Assembly (NCBI RefSeq): GCF_001518815.1 | Contig: NZ_CP013987.1 | Location: forward strand, 1,343,001-1,407,000 | Direction of reading: 5' to 3' | DNA from: Pseudomonas oryzihabitans | GTDB lineage: Bacteria; Pseudomonadota; Gammaproteobacteria; Pseudomonadales; Pseudomonadaceae | Length of the DNA stretch: 64,000 nucleotides | Shown here: positions 32,842 to 51,709 of the stretch, one piece after another | Position numbering within the stretch: the first letter of the stretch is position 1 | Layout of the letters: each line of letters opens with the position of its first letter | The notes under the pieces: model-generated | Database searches by the model: none | What the model saw: only the letters and a program-made list of their open reading frames with translations | Told to the model about the DNA's origin: nothing | Made by a program: the position numbers and the translations under genes

Positions 32842-33914
32842 TGAGCCATACGACCTTTACGCTGGGCGAGCTGGCGCAATGGCTGGAAAGCCGCCAGTTG
32901 ACCGTGGAATTACGCGGTTCGCCCGAGCGCCTGGTAACCGGCCTGGCTACCCTGCCAGAGGCCGGTGCTGACCAGCTGAGTTTTCTTGCCAATCCGCAGT
33001 ATCGCCGCTATCTGGCCGACACCCAGGCTGGGGCGGTGCTGCTCACGGAAAAGGACGCCGACGGCTATGCCGGCGATGCCCTTATCCTGGCCAATCCCTA
33101 TCTGGCCTATGCACGGCTGTCCCATCTGTTCGACCGCAAGCCACGTAGCGCGGCCGGCATCCATCCTACGGCGCTCGTCGCTGCGGATGCCCAGGTCGAT
33201 CCGACGGCGGCCATTGGCCCCTATGTGGTGATTGAGGCACAGGCGCACATCGGTGCTGGCGTGAGTCTGGGAGCTCACTGCGTAGTGGGTGCGCGCAGCG
33301 TCATTGGTGCAGACAGCTGGCTGGCGCCACGGGTCACGCTCTATCACGACGTGATCATCGGCGAACGAGCAGTGGTGCAATCCGGCGCCGTGATCGGCGC
33401 GGAAGGCTTCGGCTTCGCCAGCGAGCGCGGCCAGTGGCAAAAAATCGCCCAGCTGGGTGGGGTGCTGATCGGCGACGACGTCGAGATCGGGGCCAATACC
33501 ACCATCGACCGTGGCGCCCTGGCGAACACGATCATCAGTAATGGCGTCAAGCTCGACAACCAGATCATGATCGCGCACAACGTCCAGGTCGGTGAGCACA
33601 CCGCCATGGCCGCCTGTGTCGGCATCTCTGGCAGTACCAAGATCGGCAAACACTGCACCATCGCCGGCGGCGTGGGCATGGTCGGTCATATCGAGGTGTG
33701 CGACAACGTGTTCGTCACCGGTATGACCATGGTGACTCGCTCGATTACCGAGCCCGGTGCCTATTCCTCCGGTACGGCCATGCAGCCGGCCGGGGAGTGG
33801 AAGAAGAGCGCCGCGCGGATTCGTCACCTCGACGACATGGCTCGCCGTCTGCAACATCTGGAAAAAATCGTTGCTACCGTGACCTCGCGGGATGACGCTG
33901 CTTCTGATGCTTGA
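32841..33914 (+). CDS. lpxD: UDP-3-O-acylglucosamine N-acyltransferase LpxD
   Basis: Adds the N-linked hydroxyacyl chain in lipid A synthesis, third step. The 357-residue product has an N-terminal uridine-binding domain (about 1-100) and a left-handed beta-helix of hexapeptide repeats (about 100-315), with the catalytic histidine region [17 protein letters not shown]. It lies between skp and fabZ. Confidence 0.97.
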   Translation: MSHTTFTLGELAQWLESRQLTVELRGSPERLVTGLATLPEAGADQLSFLANPQYRRYLADTQAGAVLLTEKDADGYAGDALILANPYLAYARLSHLFDRKPRSAAGIHPTALVAADAQVDPTAAIGPYVVIEAQAHIGAGVSLGAHCVVGARSVIGADSWLAPRVTLYHDVIIGERAVVQSGAVIGAEGFGFASERGQWQKIAQLGGVLIGDDVEIGANTTIDRGALANTIISNGVKLDNQIMIAHNVQVGEHTAMAACVGISGSTKIGKHCTIAGGVGMVGHIEVCDNVFVTGMTMVTRSITEPGAYSSGTAMQPAGEWKKSAARIRHLDDMARRLQHLEKIVATVTSRDDAASDA

Positions 33915-33959
33915 TTCTGCATCGGATGTTTCCCCTTTCTGAACAGGCCTTCCCCGACC

Positions 33960-34400
33960 ATGATGGACATCAACGAGATCCGTGAATATCTCCCGCATCG
34001 CTATCCCTTTCTGTTAGTGGATCGCGTGCTGGAGCTGGATATCGAAGCCAAGCGCATTCGTGCCTACAAGAACGTCAGCATCAATGAGCCGTTCTTTACC
34101 GGCCACTTTCCCCAGCACCCGATCATGCCGGGCGTGCTGATCGTCGAGGCCATGGCGCAGGCAGCCGGTGTCCTTGGCTTCAAGATGATGAATTCCTCGC
34201 CGGCCGACGGCACCCTGTACTACTTCGTCGGATCGGATAAGCTGCGTTTTCGCCAGCCGGTGACGCCGGGTGATCAGCTGATGCTCGACGCTCGCTTCAT
34301 CAGCACCAAGCGCGGCATCTGGAAATTCGAATGTCGGGCCAGTGTGGACGACAAGCCGGTCTGCTCGGCCGAGATCATCTGCGCGGAACGCAAGCTATGA
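33960..34400 (+). CDS. fabZ: 3-hydroxyacyl-ACP dehydratase FabZ
   Basis: Dehydrates beta-hydroxyacyl-ACP in fatty acid elongation. The 146-residue hot-dog protein has catalytic H49 in FTGHFPQHP and E63 in [11 protein letters not shown] second ATG at 33963 could be the true start. The stop overlaps the lpxA start by three bases, linking fatty acid and lipid A synthesis. Confidence 0.97.
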   Translation: MMDINEIREYLPHRYPFLLVDRVLELDIEAKRIRAYKNVSINEPFFTGHFPQHPIMPGVLIVEAMAQAAGVLGFKMMNSSPADGTLYYFVGSDKLRFRQPVTPGDQLMLDARFISTKRGIWKFECRASVDDKPVCSAEIICAERKL

Positions 34401-35173
34401 CGTTGATTGACCCCAGGGCTATCGTCGACCCCAAGGCACGGCTCGCTGCCGATGTCCAGGTCGGCCCCTGGTCGATCATCGGGCCAGATGTGGAGGTAGG
34501 CGAGGGTACCGTCATCGGGCCTCACGTCATCCTCAAGGGTCCGACCATGATCGGGCGTCACAATCGCATCTTCCAATTCTCGTCCATCGGCGAGGATACG
34601 CCTGACCTCAAGTATCAGGGCGAACCGACCCGGTTGCGGATCGGCGATCACAACACCATCCGCGAAGGGGTCACGATCCATCGCGGTACCGTGCAGGATC
34701 GGGAAGAGACCACCATTGGCGATCACAATCTGCTGATGGCCTATGTGCACATCGGCCATGACAGCGTGATCGGCAATCACTGCATCCTGGTCAACAACAC
34801 GGCCCTCGCCGGACACGTGCATGTCGACGATTGGGCGATTCTCTCCGGCTATACCCTGGTCCATCAATTCTGCCGTATTGGCGCCCACAGCTTTTCCGGC
34901 ATGGGCACGGCCATTGGCAAGGATGTACCGGCCTATGTCACGGTGTTCGGTAACCCAGCCGAAGCCCGTAGCATGAATTTCGAAGGCATGCGGCGGCGCG
35001 GCTTCTCGGCCGAGGCCATCAAGGAATTGCGCCGCGCCTACAAGGTGGTCTATCGCCAGGGGCTGACCGTCGATGACGCCATGCGGGAGCTGGAGCCGGT
35101 GGCCCAGCAGTTTCCCGAGGTGGCGGTATTCCGTGACTCCATCCTGAGTGCGACGCGTGGCATCACCCGCTGA
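34397..35173 (+). CDS. lpxA: UDP-N-acetylglucosamine acyltransferase LpxA
   Basis: First enzyme of lipid A synthesis, O-acylating UDP-GlcNAc with hydroxyacyl-ACP. The 258 residues form a left-handed beta-helix with many hexapeptide repeats; the catalytic histidine lies in [20 protein letters not shown] 34397 overlaps the fabZ stop and gives the standard length; the longer frame from 34331 is rejected. Confidence 0.98.
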   Translation: MTLIDPRAIVDPKARLAADVQVGPWSIIGPDVEVGEGTVIGPHVILKGPTMIGRHNRIFQFSSIGEDTPDLKYQGEPTRLRIGDHNTIREGVTIHRGTVQDREETTIGDHNLLMAYVHIGHDSVIGNHCILVNNTALAGHVHVDDWAILSGYTLVHQFCRIGAHSFSGMGTAIGKDVPAYVTVFGNPAEARSMNFEGMRRRGFSAEAIKELRRAYKVVYRQGLTVDDAMRELEPVAQQFPEVAVFRDSILSATRGITR

Positions 35174-36317
35174 GTTCGCCCAGCGTCCGCTGCGCGTCGC
35201 GCTGGTGGCAGGGGAGGCGTCGGGCGATCTGCTGGGCGCTGGCCTGATGCAGGCGCTGCGCGAGCAGCATCCGCATATTTCCTTCATGGGCGTCGGTGGT
35301 CCGCGGATGGAAGCCGAAGGGCTGGTGTCCGAGTTTCCCATGGAGCGCCTGGCAGTCATGGGGCTGGTCGAGGTGCTCGGCCGGCTGCGCGAACTGCTGG
35401 GCCGGCGCAAGGCGCTGATCGCCCAATTGCTCGATGCCCGTCCCGACGTCTTCATCGGTATCGATGCCCCGGATTTCGTCCTCGAGATCGAGGCCCAGCT
35501 GCATCGCGCGGGCATTCCCGCCGTGCATTACGTCAGCCCCTCGGTCTGGGCCTGGCGGCAGAAGCGGGTGCTGAAGATCCGTGATGGCTGCGACCTGATG
35601 CTGACCCTGTTTCCCTTCGAAGCCCGTTTCTACGAAGAGCAGCAGGTGCCGGTGCGTTTCGTCGGACATCCACTGGCCGACACCATTCCTTTGGACAGTG
35701 ACCGCCTGACTGCCAGGCAGGCCCTGGGTTTGCCGGAACAGGGGCAGGTCGTGGCTCTGTTGCCCGGCAGTCGCGGTGGCGAAGTAGGGCGCCTCGGTGC
35801 GCTGTTCCTCGACGCTGCCGCCCAGTTGCTGGCCGTGCGTCCTGGTGTGCGTTTCGTCTTACCCTGTGCCAACGCCGCACGACGGGCTCAGGTGGAGCAA
35901 TTGCTGGAAGGGCGACCGCCCTTGCCGCTGCTGCTGACCGATGGTCGCTCCCATGAAGTGCTGGCCGCCTGTGATGGCGTGCTGATCGCCTCGGGCACCG
36001 CGACCCTGGAGACACTGCTGTTCAAACGACCCATGGTGGTGGCCTATCGGGTGGCGCCCCTGACCTATCTGATTCTCAGGCAGCTGGTGAAAAGCCCCTA
36101 CATTTCGCTGCCCAACCTCCTGGCCGGACGCAAGCTGGTGCCTGAGCTGATCCAGCACGAGGCAACGCCGGAGCGGCTGGTGGCTGAACTCCTGCCGCTG
36201 CTGGAGCGGCCGCAGCAGCAGACCGACAGCTTCGAAACCATCCATCACAGCCTGCGGCGCGATGCCTCGATCCAGGCGGCCGGCGCCGTGTTGGATCTCC
36301 TGCGGGCGCGCAGCTGA
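35148..36317 (+). CDS. lpxB: Lipid-A-disaccharide synthase LpxB
   Basis: Glycosyltransferase joining UDP-diacylglucosamine and lipid X to the lipid A disaccharide at the inner membrane. Landmarks are [44 protein letters not shown] and [17 protein letters not shown]. The start is uncertain: GTG 35148 (389 residues) or GTG 35157 (386), both inside the end of lpxA and neither with a good ribosome-binding site. The stop overlaps rnhB by one base. Confidence 0.95.
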   Translation: MRRVASPAEFAQRPLRVALVAGEASGDLLGAGLMQALREQHPHISFMGVGGPRMEAEGLVSEFPMERLAVMGLVEVLGRLRELLGRRKALIAQLLDARPDVFIGIDAPDFVLEIEAQLHRAGIPAVHYVSPSVWAWRQKRVLKIRDGCDLMLTLFPFEARFYEEQQVPVRFVGHPLADTIPLDSDRLTARQALGLPEQGQVVALLPGSRGGEVGRLGALFLDAAAQLLAVRPGVRFVLPCANAARRAQVEQLLEGRPPLPLLLTDGRSHEVLAACDGVLIASGTATLETLLFKRPMVVAYRVAPLTYLILRQLVKSPYISLPNLLAGRKLVPELIQHEATPERLVAELLPLLERPQQQTDSFETIHHSLRRDASIQAAGAVLDLLRARS

Positions 36318-36952
36318 TGCAGCTGGGGCTGGATTTCAATCTGGTCGAGGCGCTGGTCGCCGGGGTCGACGAAGTCGGTCGCGGCCCCTTATGTGGTGCT
36401 GTGGTGACAGCGGCGGTCATTCTTGATCCAGGCAAGCCCATCCTGGGGCTGAATGACTCCAAGAAGCTGTCGCTGGTCCGCCGTGAAGCCCTGTTCGAGG
36501 AGATTCAGGAAAAGGCCCTGGCCTGGTGCGTGGCCCGCGCCGAGGTCGCCGAGATCGATCGCCTGAACATCCTGCATGCCACCATGCTGGCCATGCAGCG
36601 GGCGGTGGAGGGCCTCCAAGTCCAGCCGCGTCTGGCGCTGATCGACGGCAATCGCTGCCCCAAACTGGCGGTGCCCAGTGCACCGGTGGTGAAGGGCGAC
36701 AGCCAGGTCCCGGCAATCGCCGCGGCGTCCATTCTGGCCAAGGTGACCCGCGATCGCGAAATGCAGGTGCTGGATGCCCTCTATCCGGGCTATGGCCTGG
36801 CCGGACACAAGGGCTATCCCACCGCCGAGCACCTCGACGCGCTCAGGCGCCTGGGCCCCACGCCCATCCATCGGCGCTCCTTCGCACCGGTACGCGAGGC
36901 CTGGCTCGCCCTCGAGACCCAGGCCTCGACCCAGATCGTCGCGACCTACTGA
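36317..36952 (+). CDS. rnhB: Ribonuclease HII
   Basis: Removes RNA from RNA-DNA hybrids, including single misincorporated ribonucleotides. The 211-residue product has the active-site motif [14 protein letters not shown] (acidic pair DE), ALIDGN and [15 protein letters not shown]. It is coupled to lpxB by a one-base overlap and stands before dnaE. Confidence 0.97.
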   Translation: MQLGLDFNLVEALVAGVDEVGRGPLCGAVVTAAVILDPGKPILGLNDSKKLSLVRREALFEEIQEKALAWCVARAEVAEIDRLNILHATMLAMQRAVEGLQVQPRLALIDGNRCPKLAVPSAPVVKGDSQVPAIAAASILAKVTRDREMQVLDALYPGYGLAGHKGYPTAEHLDALRRLGPTPIHRRSFAPVREAWLALETQASTQIVATY

Positions 36953-36968
36953 CGGCCGTCGCGGCGGT

Positions 36969-36997
36969 CTGACCCCAGGTCGACAATCCAGTACAAT
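36969..36997 (+). promoter_or_regulatory. Sigma-70-type promoter for dnaE
   Basis: CTGACC (36969-36974) and TACAAT (36992-36997) are spaced by 17 bp, matching four of six and five of six consensus bases. Transcription would begin near 37004, about 25 bases before the dnaE start. Confidence 0.6.
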
Positions 36998-37028
36998 CCC
37001 GCGCCTCATGCATCAAGGGGTCTCTGCC

Positions 37029-40550
<3,522 letters not shown>

Positions 40551-40690
40551 GCCCGAGCGCCTCGTGCGTTCCGTCCCAACCCTCGCCAGCGGCGGGTGCC
40601 AGTGACGCGGCAGGAGTCTCGACCTGTCTCGTCCGATCCCTTAAGGTAGGCGCCCCGGCCCCTGGCTCTAGATTGCAATAACGGATGCCC

Positions 40691-41641
40691 ATGAACCCGA
40701 ACTATCTCGATTTCGAACAGCCCATCGCCGATCTCCAGGCCAAGATCGAAGAACTTCGACTGGTCGGTAACGACAATGCGCTGAACATCAGTGACGAGAT
40801 CGCCCGGTTGCAGGAGAAGAGCCAGGCGCTCACCAAGAGCATCTTCAGCGACCTGTCGAGTTGGCAGGTGGCCCGTCTGGCGCGTCATCCGCTGCGTCCC
40901 TACACCCTGGATTACATCAGCTACCTCTTCAGCGATTTCGAAGAGCTGCATGGCGACCGTCACTTCGCCGACGATCCGGCCATCGTGGGTGGCGTCGCCC
41001 GCCTGGAAGACCGTCCGGTAATGATCATCGGCCATCAGAAGGGCCGCGAAGTGCGCGAGAAGGTGCGGCGCAACTTCGGCATGCCGCGTCCGGAAGGCTA
41101 TCGCAAGGCTTGCCGTCTGATGGAAATGGCCGAGCGTTTCAAGATGCCGATCCTGACCTTCATTGATACCCCCGGTGCCTACCCGGGCATCGATGCCGAA
41201 GAGCGTGGCCAGAGCGAGGCCATCGCCTGGAATCTGCGCGTCATGGCGCGTCTGAAGACTCCCATCATCGCCACCGTGATCGGCGAGGGTGGTTCCGGCG
41301 GCGCCCTGGCCATTGGCGTCTGCGATCAGCTCAACATGCTCCAGCACTCCACCTACTCGGTGATTTCGCCGGAAGGCTGCGCCTCCATCCTGTGGAAGAC
41401 CGCCGAGAAGGCCCCCGATGCCGCCGAGGCCATGGGCATCACCGCCGAGCGGCTGAAGAGCCTGAACATCGTCGACCAGGTGATCGACGAGCCCCTGGGC
41501 GGTGCCCACCGCGATCCCCAGGCCATGGCCGCCAGCCTGCGCACCGCGCTGCTGGAACAGCTGGACGAACTCAAGGGCTACGATCTGCCGGCGCTGCTGG
41601 AGCGTCGTTACGAGCGCCTGATGAGCTACGGCATTTCCTGA
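40691..41641 (+). CDS. accA: Acetyl-CoA carboxylase carboxyltransferase subunit alpha
   Basis: With AccD transfers carboxyl from biotin to acetyl-CoA, forming malonyl-CoA for fatty acid synthesis. From ATG 40691 the product is 316 residues starting [19 protein letters not shown] 40685 would add two residues. Landmarks are [30 protein letters not shown] and [12 protein letters not shown]. It follows dnaE after 140 bp in which I see no clear promoter. Confidence 0.97.
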   Translation: MNPNYLDFEQPIADLQAKIEELRLVGNDNALNISDEIARLQEKSQALTKSIFSDLSSWQVARLARHPLRPYTLDYISYLFSDFEELHGDRHFADDPAIVGGVARLEDRPVMIIGHQKGREVREKVRRNFGMPRPEGYRKACRLMEMAERFKMPILTFIDTPGAYPGIDAEERGQSEAIAWNLRVMARLKTPIIATVIGEGGSGGALAIGVCDQLNMLQHSTYSVISPEGCASILWKTAEKAPDAAEAMGITAERLKSLNIVDQVIDEPLGGAHRDPQAMAASLRTALLEQLDELKGYDLPALLERRYERLMSYGIS

Positions 41642-41651
41642 TCCCGCCTCC

Positions 41652-42954
41652 ATGAGTCTGCTGGATCGGCTGCACGCCCGGCTGGAGCGGCAGCCGCCCA
41701 CTCGTCACTGGCGGGTGGGTTTCTCTGGCGGACTCGACTCCACCGTCCTGCTGCACCTGTTCGCGCGCCTGCGCGAGCGTGGCCTGCTCGTCGAGCTGCA
41801 GGCGATACACGTGCACCATGGCCTGCAAGCCGTTGCGGATACCTGGGTCAGTCATTGCGCCCAGGTCTGTCAGGCATTGGCGGTTCCCCTCGATATCTTG
41901 CACGTGCGCACCGATCAGGCAGCCAGTCTCGAACGTGCCGCACGCGAGGCGCGCTATGCCGCCTTCGCACGGGTCCTGCCCGCGGAGGGCTGCCTGGTGC
42001 TCGGCCAGCACCGCGACGATCAGTTGGAGACGCTGCTGCATCGCCTGGTGCGTGGCACGGGTGTGAAGGGGCTGGCCGGCATGCCGGATGCGCGGCCGCT
42101 GGCTGCCGGTCGTCTCTGGCGCCCCTTGCTGGACGAGCCACGGGCCGCGCTGCTGGCCTATGCCCGGAACGAAAAGCTGGACTGGATCGAGGATCCCAGC
42201 AACGCCGACATCCAGCTGGATCGCAATTATCTGAGACACGAGGTGCTGCCCCGGCTGCGCACTCGCTGGCCAGGTGTCGACCAGGTCATGGCGCGCAGCG
42301 CTCGGCATCTGGCCGAGGCCGATGAGCTGCTGGGCGAGCTGGCCAGCCTGGATCTGCTGCGGGCTTGGCGAGGGGAGCAGCCCTTTGCCTGGGTGCCGCT
42401 GCCAAGCCTGGCTCTGGCGCCCCTGCAGACCCTGAGCGAGGCACGCCAGCGCAATGCCTTGCGCGCCTGGCTGGAACGTCTGACGCGCCAGCCTGACAGC
42501 GCCCATTGGGCCGGCTGGCAGGCGCTGCGCGAGGGGGGTGAGGCCAGCGATCCCTGCTGGCGCCTGGAAGGCGGCAGCGTGCGCCGTGGCGCTGGGCGGA
42601 TCTGGTGGGTGCCGGATGCCTGGCAGGCCGAGCCGCTACCTGCGGCCTTAAACGGACAGGAAACCACCCTGGAGCTCGGGGGCAATGGCCGGCTGATATT
42701 CGTCGGTCGGCCTGCCGAATCCGGCTGGCGGATCGGCTATCGGCAGGGGGGCGAGCGGCTGCGGATCCCTGGTCGGGGCGCCCGTGATCTCAAGCGATTG
42801 CTCAATGAGCAGGCGGTGCCGCCGTTCCTACGCGGCCGTTTGCCGCTGCTCTGGCGAGGCGACGAACTGCTGGCCGTGGCCAATCTGCATGGCCTGGATG
42901 GTCTGCCAGGGGGAGGGCGGCTTGAGTGGCAGCCCGCAGACGGCATGGGTGGGT

Positions 42955-42968
<14 letters not shown>
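41652..42968 (+). CDS. tilS: tRNA(Ile)-lysidine synthetase TilS
   Basis: Converts C34 of the CAU-anticodon tRNA-Ile to lysidine, which changes both its codon reading and charging. The 438-residue product has the PP-loop SGGLDS at 25-30, a central linker domain and a C-terminal recognition domain (about 360-438). It is located ten bases after accA. Its last codons contain the -35 hexamer of the pyrG promoter. Confidence 0.96.
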
Positions 42969-46959
<3,991 letters not shown>

Positions 46960-46974
46960 GGGCTGTGTGAACGT

Positions 46975-47002
46975 GGAGGCGACGAGTCAGGTCGTTGCCT
47001 CC
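46975..47002 (+). other. Stem-loop after eno
   Basis: Arms GGAGGCGACGA and TCGTTGCCTCC pair over 11 bp (one G-T pair) with a six-base loop. No T run follows, so this is not a typical intrinsic terminator; it may protect the eno mRNA 3' end. Confidence 0.5.
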
Positions 47003-47022
47003 TGGCTCGTCTGCCGGACCAC

Positions 47023-47077
47023 AGGATAGATGCCCAGTTTACAAGCGTAGAGCCGGGCTTCTATCCTGTTTTCGTTT
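47023..47077 (+). terminator. Probable terminator between eno and ftsB
   Basis: AGGATAGA (47023-47030) pairs with TCTATCCT (47060-47067), extended by GCCC (47032-47035) with GGGC (47055-47058) across a T-T mismatch, then the T-rich tract GTTTTCGTTT. The loop of about 19 bases is large for a terminator. Confidence 0.6.
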
Positions 47078-47125
47078 CTGCCGCCGCCTTTGCGGCATCT
47101 GCCGCCCGCGAATCCGTTACCACCC

Positions 47126-47404
47126 ATGCGAAGTCCCTACTGGCTGTTCCCCTTCCTGCTCCTGCTGCTTGGCGGTCTTCAGTATCGCCTGTGGGTTGGT
47201 GATGGCAGCTTCGCCCAGGTGCGCGAACTCAAGCAGCAGATCGCCGACCAGAATGGCGAGAACAAACGCCTGCTGGAGCGCAACGAGATTCTCGAAGCCG
47301 AGGTCGTCGAGCTCAAGAAAGGCATGGAGACCGTCGAGGAGCGTGCCCGCCACGAACTCGGCATGGTCAAACAAGGCGAAACCCTCTTCCTGCAATCCAA
47401 ATAA
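47126..47404 (+). CDS. ftsB: Cell division protein FtsB
   Basis: Bitopic divisome protein that links FtsL and FtsQ. The 92-residue product has one N-terminal membrane segment (about 4-22) and a coiled coil (about 28-70) containing the motif ENKRLLERNEILEAEV. ATG 47126 puts the membrane segment at the start; the longer frame from 47090 is unlikely. The stop overlaps ispD by one base. Confidence 0.94.
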   Translation: MRSPYWLFPFLLLLLGGLQYRLWVGDGSFAQVRELKQQIADQNGENKRLLERNEILEAEVVELKKGMETVEERARHELGMVKQGETLFLQSK

Positions 47405-48105
47405 TGTCCCTGCTGCCTTCCTTCTGGGCGGTCATTCCCGCCGCGGGTGTGGGCGCGCGAATGCGTGCCGACCGGCCCAAGCAATACCTCGACCTGTGCG
47501 GCCGCAGCCTGCTGGAGCGCACCCTCGACTGTTTTCTCGATCATCCCCGTCTACGCGGCCTGGCGGTGAGCCTGGCGCCGGAAGATCCCTGGTGGCCGAC
47601 GCTACCCTGCGCCACCGATGCCCGTATCCTTCGTGCACCGGGCGGTCGCGAGCGCGCCGACTCGGTACTCGGCGGCCTGCTGCTGCTAGCCGAGCAGGGT
47701 GCCACCGACGGCGACTGGGTGCTGGTGCATGACGCGGCGCGGCCCAATCTGCGACGTGATGACCTGGATCGGCTGCTGGCCGAACTGGCCCAGGACCCGG
47801 TGGGTGGCCTGCTGGGCGTGCCGGCGCGGGATACCCTCAAGCGTGTCGGGCGCGATGGCCGGGTGAGCGAAACCGTGGATCGCAGCCAGGTGTGGCTAGC
47901 CTACACACCGCAGATGTTCCGCCTCGGCGCCCTGCGCGATGCCCTCTGCGCCGGCCTAGCCGCGGGCGCCGCCATCACCGACGAGGCCTCGGCCATGGAA
48001 TGGGCCGGCCATGCGCCGCGTCTGGTCGAGGGCCGGGTGGACAACATCAAGGTCACCACCCCCGAAGACCTGCAGCGACTGCAAGTTGTCTTCGCCGAGG
48101 CCTAG
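47404..48105 (+). CDS. ispD: 2-C-methyl-D-erythritol 4-phosphate cytidylyltransferase IspD
   Basis: Third enzyme of the MEP pathway; adds CMP to methylerythritol phosphate. The 233-residue product has the nucleotide motif IPAAGVGARMRADRPKQYL, VLVHDAARP and the C-terminal VDNIKVTTPEDL. It overlaps ftsB by one base. ispF lies 3 kb downstream, with a formaldehyde-detoxification unit between, whereas many bacteria keep ispD and ispF adjacent. Confidence 0.97.
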   Translation: MSLLPSFWAVIPAAGVGARMRADRPKQYLDLCGRSLLERTLDCFLDHPRLRGLAVSLAPEDPWWPTLPCATDARILRAPGGRERADSVLGGLLLLAEQGATDGDWVLVHDAARPNLRRDDLDRLLAELAQDPVGGLLGVPARDTLKRVGRDGRVSETVDRSQVWLAYTPQMFRLGALRDALCAGLAAGAAITDEASAMEWAGHAPRLVEGRVDNIKVTTPEDLQRLQVVFAEA

Positions 48106-48153
48106 GACTCAGGCCTGTAGCTACACCTCGATCAGAAAGCGAGCCAGCGATGC

Positions 48154-49056
48154 TCACCCCCTGGATAGGGAGCGGCCGCCCAGGCGCTCCGCGCCCAGTC
48201 CCTGTTTGAGATGCTCCACCAGCAGGCGAATCTTTGGCGAGAGAAAGCGCCGCTGCGGATACAGGGCCCAGACCGCGCTATTGGGCGGCTGACGGTTGTC
48301 CAGCAGCGCGCGCAGCTCGCCGCGCGCCAGATGCGGCTGCACGTAGTAGTCCGGCAGCTGGCACAGACCGAAGCCACGCAGCGCGGCGTCCAATACCGCC
48401 TGGCCGCTGTTGCAGCGCCAGGAGCCCTGGACGCGGTGCAACACCTCGCGCTCGTTTTCGCGAAAGCTCCAGATGTCGCTGGTGCCGACCAGGCAGCGAT
48501 GGCGGCTCAGTTCCGACAGGGTATGGGGCGCCCCGAAGCGCTCCAGATAGCTGGGGGCGGCGCACAGGTAGAGCTCCCGCGGCGCCAGCCGCGTCGCCAC
48601 CAGGCGGGAATCGGCCAGGCGACCCAGGCGGATGGCCAGGTCGTAACCCTCGTGGAGCAGGTCGACGGTGCGATTGGTCAGGTCCAGTTCCAGGCTCACC
48701 TCGGGATGGCGGGCAAGGAAGTCATTGACCAGCGGCACGACGAAACGCTCGCCATAGGTCACGGCGCAGGTCATGCGGATCAGCCCCTTGGGCTGGCTGG
48801 AGAGGTCGCTGACCTCGCGCAGGGCTTCGTCGCGGGCCTCCTGCAGGCGACGGCAGTGTTGCAGGAAGGTGTGGCCGGCCTCGGTGAGGGCCACGCTGCG
48901 GGTGCTGCGGTAGAGCAGCCGAGCCTGCAGGCGCTCCTCCAGCCGTGCCACCTGGCGACTGACGTGGGAAGTGGAGGTCCCCAGGCGATCGGCGGCCTGG
49001 CCAAAGTGCAGGGTATTTGCCACCGCGACGAACTCATCGATGCCCTCCCAGCCCAT
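48154..49056 (-). CDS. gfnR: LysR-family regulator, probably GfnR-type activator of adhC-fghA
   Basis: A 300-residue LysR-type regulator: N-terminal winged helix-turn-helix (about 1-60, ADRLGTSTSHVSRQVARLEERL region) and a C-terminal substrate-binding domain (about 90-295). ATG 49056 follows AGGGAAA; the longer frame from 49131 is rejected. It is divergent from adhC across 104 bp. In P. aeruginosa the equivalent gene, gfnR, activates adhC-fghA in response to formaldehyde; transfer of that role is by position and similarity. Confidence 0.82.
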   Translation of the reverse strand: MGWEGIDEFVAVANTLHFGQAADRLGTSTSHVSRQVARLEERLQARLLYRSTRSVALTEAGHTFLQHCRRLQEARDEALREVSDLSSQPKGLIRMTCAVTYGERFVVPLVNDFLARHPEVSLELDLTNRTVDLLHEGYDLAIRLGRLADSRLVATRLAPRELYLCAAPSYLERFGAPHTLSELSRHRCLVGTSDIWSFRENEREVLHRVQGSWRCNSGQAVLDAALRGFGLCQLPDYYVQPHLARGELRALLDNRQPPNSAVWALYPQRRFLSPKIRLLVEHLKQGLGAERLGGRSLSRG

Positions 49057-50273
<1,217 letters not shown>

Positions 50274-50283
50274 TCGCCGAGAG

Positions 50284-50305
50284 GGCGCCCATGGGCGCCT
50301 TCTTT
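50284..50305 (+). terminator. Hairpin with short T tract between adhC and fghA
   Basis: GGCGCC repeats itself around CATG to form a six-base-pair stem (50284-50299), followed by TTCTTT. It may lower fghA expression relative to adhC. The palindromic GGCGCC could also be coincidental in GC-rich DNA. Confidence 0.4.
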
Positions 50306-50320
50306 CCGAGGGAGATGACC

Positions 50321-51169
50321 ATGAGTCTCGAACTGCTCTCCAGCAACAAGAGTTTCGGCGGTTGGCACAAACGCTATCGCCACCGTGCCCGCAGTCTCGA
50401 CTGCGACATGACCTTCGCCGTCTATCTGCCGCCCCAGGCGGAAGCTCGTAGCGATCTGCCAGTACTCTACTGGCTGTCGGGCCTGACCTGTACCGACGAG
50501 AATTTCATGCAGAAGGCCGGTGCCCAGCGCCTGGCCGCCGAGCTGGGCCTGGTGCTGGTGGCGCCGGACACCAGTCCGCGGGGTGAAGGGGTACCCGACG
50601 ATCCCGAGAAAGCCTGGGATTTCGGCCTGGGCGCCGGCTTCTACATCAATGCCACCCAGCAGCCCTGGGCCAGGCACTACCGCATGCACGACTACGTGGT
50701 CGAGGAACTGCCGGCGCTGATCGAGGCCAACTTCCCGGTCTCGGATCGCCGTGGCGTCAGCGGGCACTCCATGGGCGGCCATGGCGCCCTGATCTGCGCC
50801 CTGCGTCATCCGGGCCGCTATCGCTCGGTGTCGGCCTTCTCGCCCATCGTCAATCCGCTGGATTGCCCCTGGGGCCACAAGGCCTTCTCCAACTATCTGG
50901 GCGAGGATCGCAGCACCTGGGCGGAGTGGGACGCCTGTGCGCTACTGGAAAAGGCCGAGGAGCGTCTGCCGTTGCTGGTCGACCAGGGCGAGCAGGACAG
51001 CTTCCTTGCCGAACAGCTCAAGCCCCAGGCCCTGCAACGGGCGGCGGGTGCCGTCGGCCATCCCCTCGAACTGCGCCTGCAGCCGGGCTACGACCACAGC
51101 TATTTCTTCGTCGCCAGCTTCATCGACGACCATCTGCGGCATCATGCGGCGGCCCTGTCGACCCCCTGA
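50321..51169 (+). CDS. fghA: S-formylglutathione hydrolase
   Basis: Serine hydrolase that splits S-formylglutathione into formate and glutathione, completing formaldehyde detoxification. The 282-residue alpha/beta hydrolase has the nucleophile S150 in [10 protein letters not shown] and the histidine in [19 protein letters not shown] is a family signature. ATG 50321 is preceded by GGAG at 50311-50314. An upstream in-frame ATG at 50291 lies in a hairpin and is not favoured. Confidence 0.96.
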   Translation: MSLELLSSNKSFGGWHKRYRHRARSLDCDMTFAVYLPPQAEARSDLPVLYWLSGLTCTDENFMQKAGAQRLAAELGLVLVAPDTSPRGEGVPDDPEKAWDFGLGAGFYINATQQPWARHYRMHDYVVEELPALIEANFPVSDRRGVSGHSMGGHGALICALRHPGRYRSVSAFSPIVNPLDCPWGHKAFSNYLGEDRSTWAEWDACALLEKAEERLPLLVDQGEQDSFLAEQLKPQALQRAAGAVGHPLELRLQPGYDHSYFFVASFIDDHLRHHAAALSTP

Positions 51170-51195
51170 GGGCGACGGGAGCTGTCCCCAGCCGG

Positions 51196-51235
51196 TAGAA
51201 TCGACGCCCTGTCATTTTCCAGGGCGTCTTTCTTC
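51196..51235 (+). promoter_or_regulatory. Hairpin covering the ispF ribosome-binding region
   Basis: Perfect 9-bp inverted repeat GACGCCCTG (51203-51211) and CAGGGCGTC (51220-51228) with an eight-base loop, then TTTCTT and the ispF ATG at 51236. The only Shine-Dalgarno-like bases (AGGG, 51221-51224) lie in the 3' arm. The element can end adhC-fghA transcription, hide the ispF start, or both. A TAGAAT box lies at 51196-51201. Confidence 0.6.
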
Positions 51236-51709
51236 ATGCGCATAGGTCACGGTTTCGACGTTCACGCCTTCGGCGAGGGCGACTTCATTACCCTCGGTGG
51301 CATTCGTATTCCCCACCACCTTGGCCTGGTCGCCCACTCCGATGGCGACGTGCTGTTGCATGCCCTGGCCGACGCCCTGTTGGGCGCCGCGGCCCTGGGC
51401 GACATCGGCAAGCATTTCCCCGATACCGATCCGCGCTTCAAGGGCGCCGACAGCCGGATGCTACTGCGCCATGTAGTCGGCCTGGTGCGCGAGCAGGGCT
51501 GGAAGGTCGGCAACGTCGACGGCACCATCGCGGCCCAGGCGCCGAAGATGGCGCCGCACATCGAGGCCATGCGCCAGGCCATCGCCGAGGACCTGCAGGT
51601 CGAGCTGGGCCAGGTCAACGTCAAGGCCACCACCACCGAGCGCCTGGGTTTCGTCGGGCGCGAAGAGGGCATCGCCGTGCACGCCGTGGCCCTGTTGCTG
51701 CCGCTATGA
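51236..51709 (+). CDS. ispF: 2-C-methyl-D-erythritol 2,4-cyclodiphosphate synthase IspF
   Basis: Fifth enzyme of the MEP pathway; a trimeric zinc protein. The 157-residue product has metal ligands in GHGFDVHAF and [18 protein letters not shown], and [17 protein letters not shown] near the end. It overlaps truD by four bases. Its ribosome-binding region is inside a hairpin. Confidence 0.97.
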   Translation: MRIGHGFDVHAFGEGDFITLGGIRIPHHLGLVAHSDGDVLLHALADALLGAAALGDIGKHFPDTDPRFKGADSRMLLRHVVGLVREQGWKVGNVDGTIAAQAPKMAPHIEAMRQAIAEDLQVELGQVNVKATTTERLGFVGREEGIAVHAVALLLPL

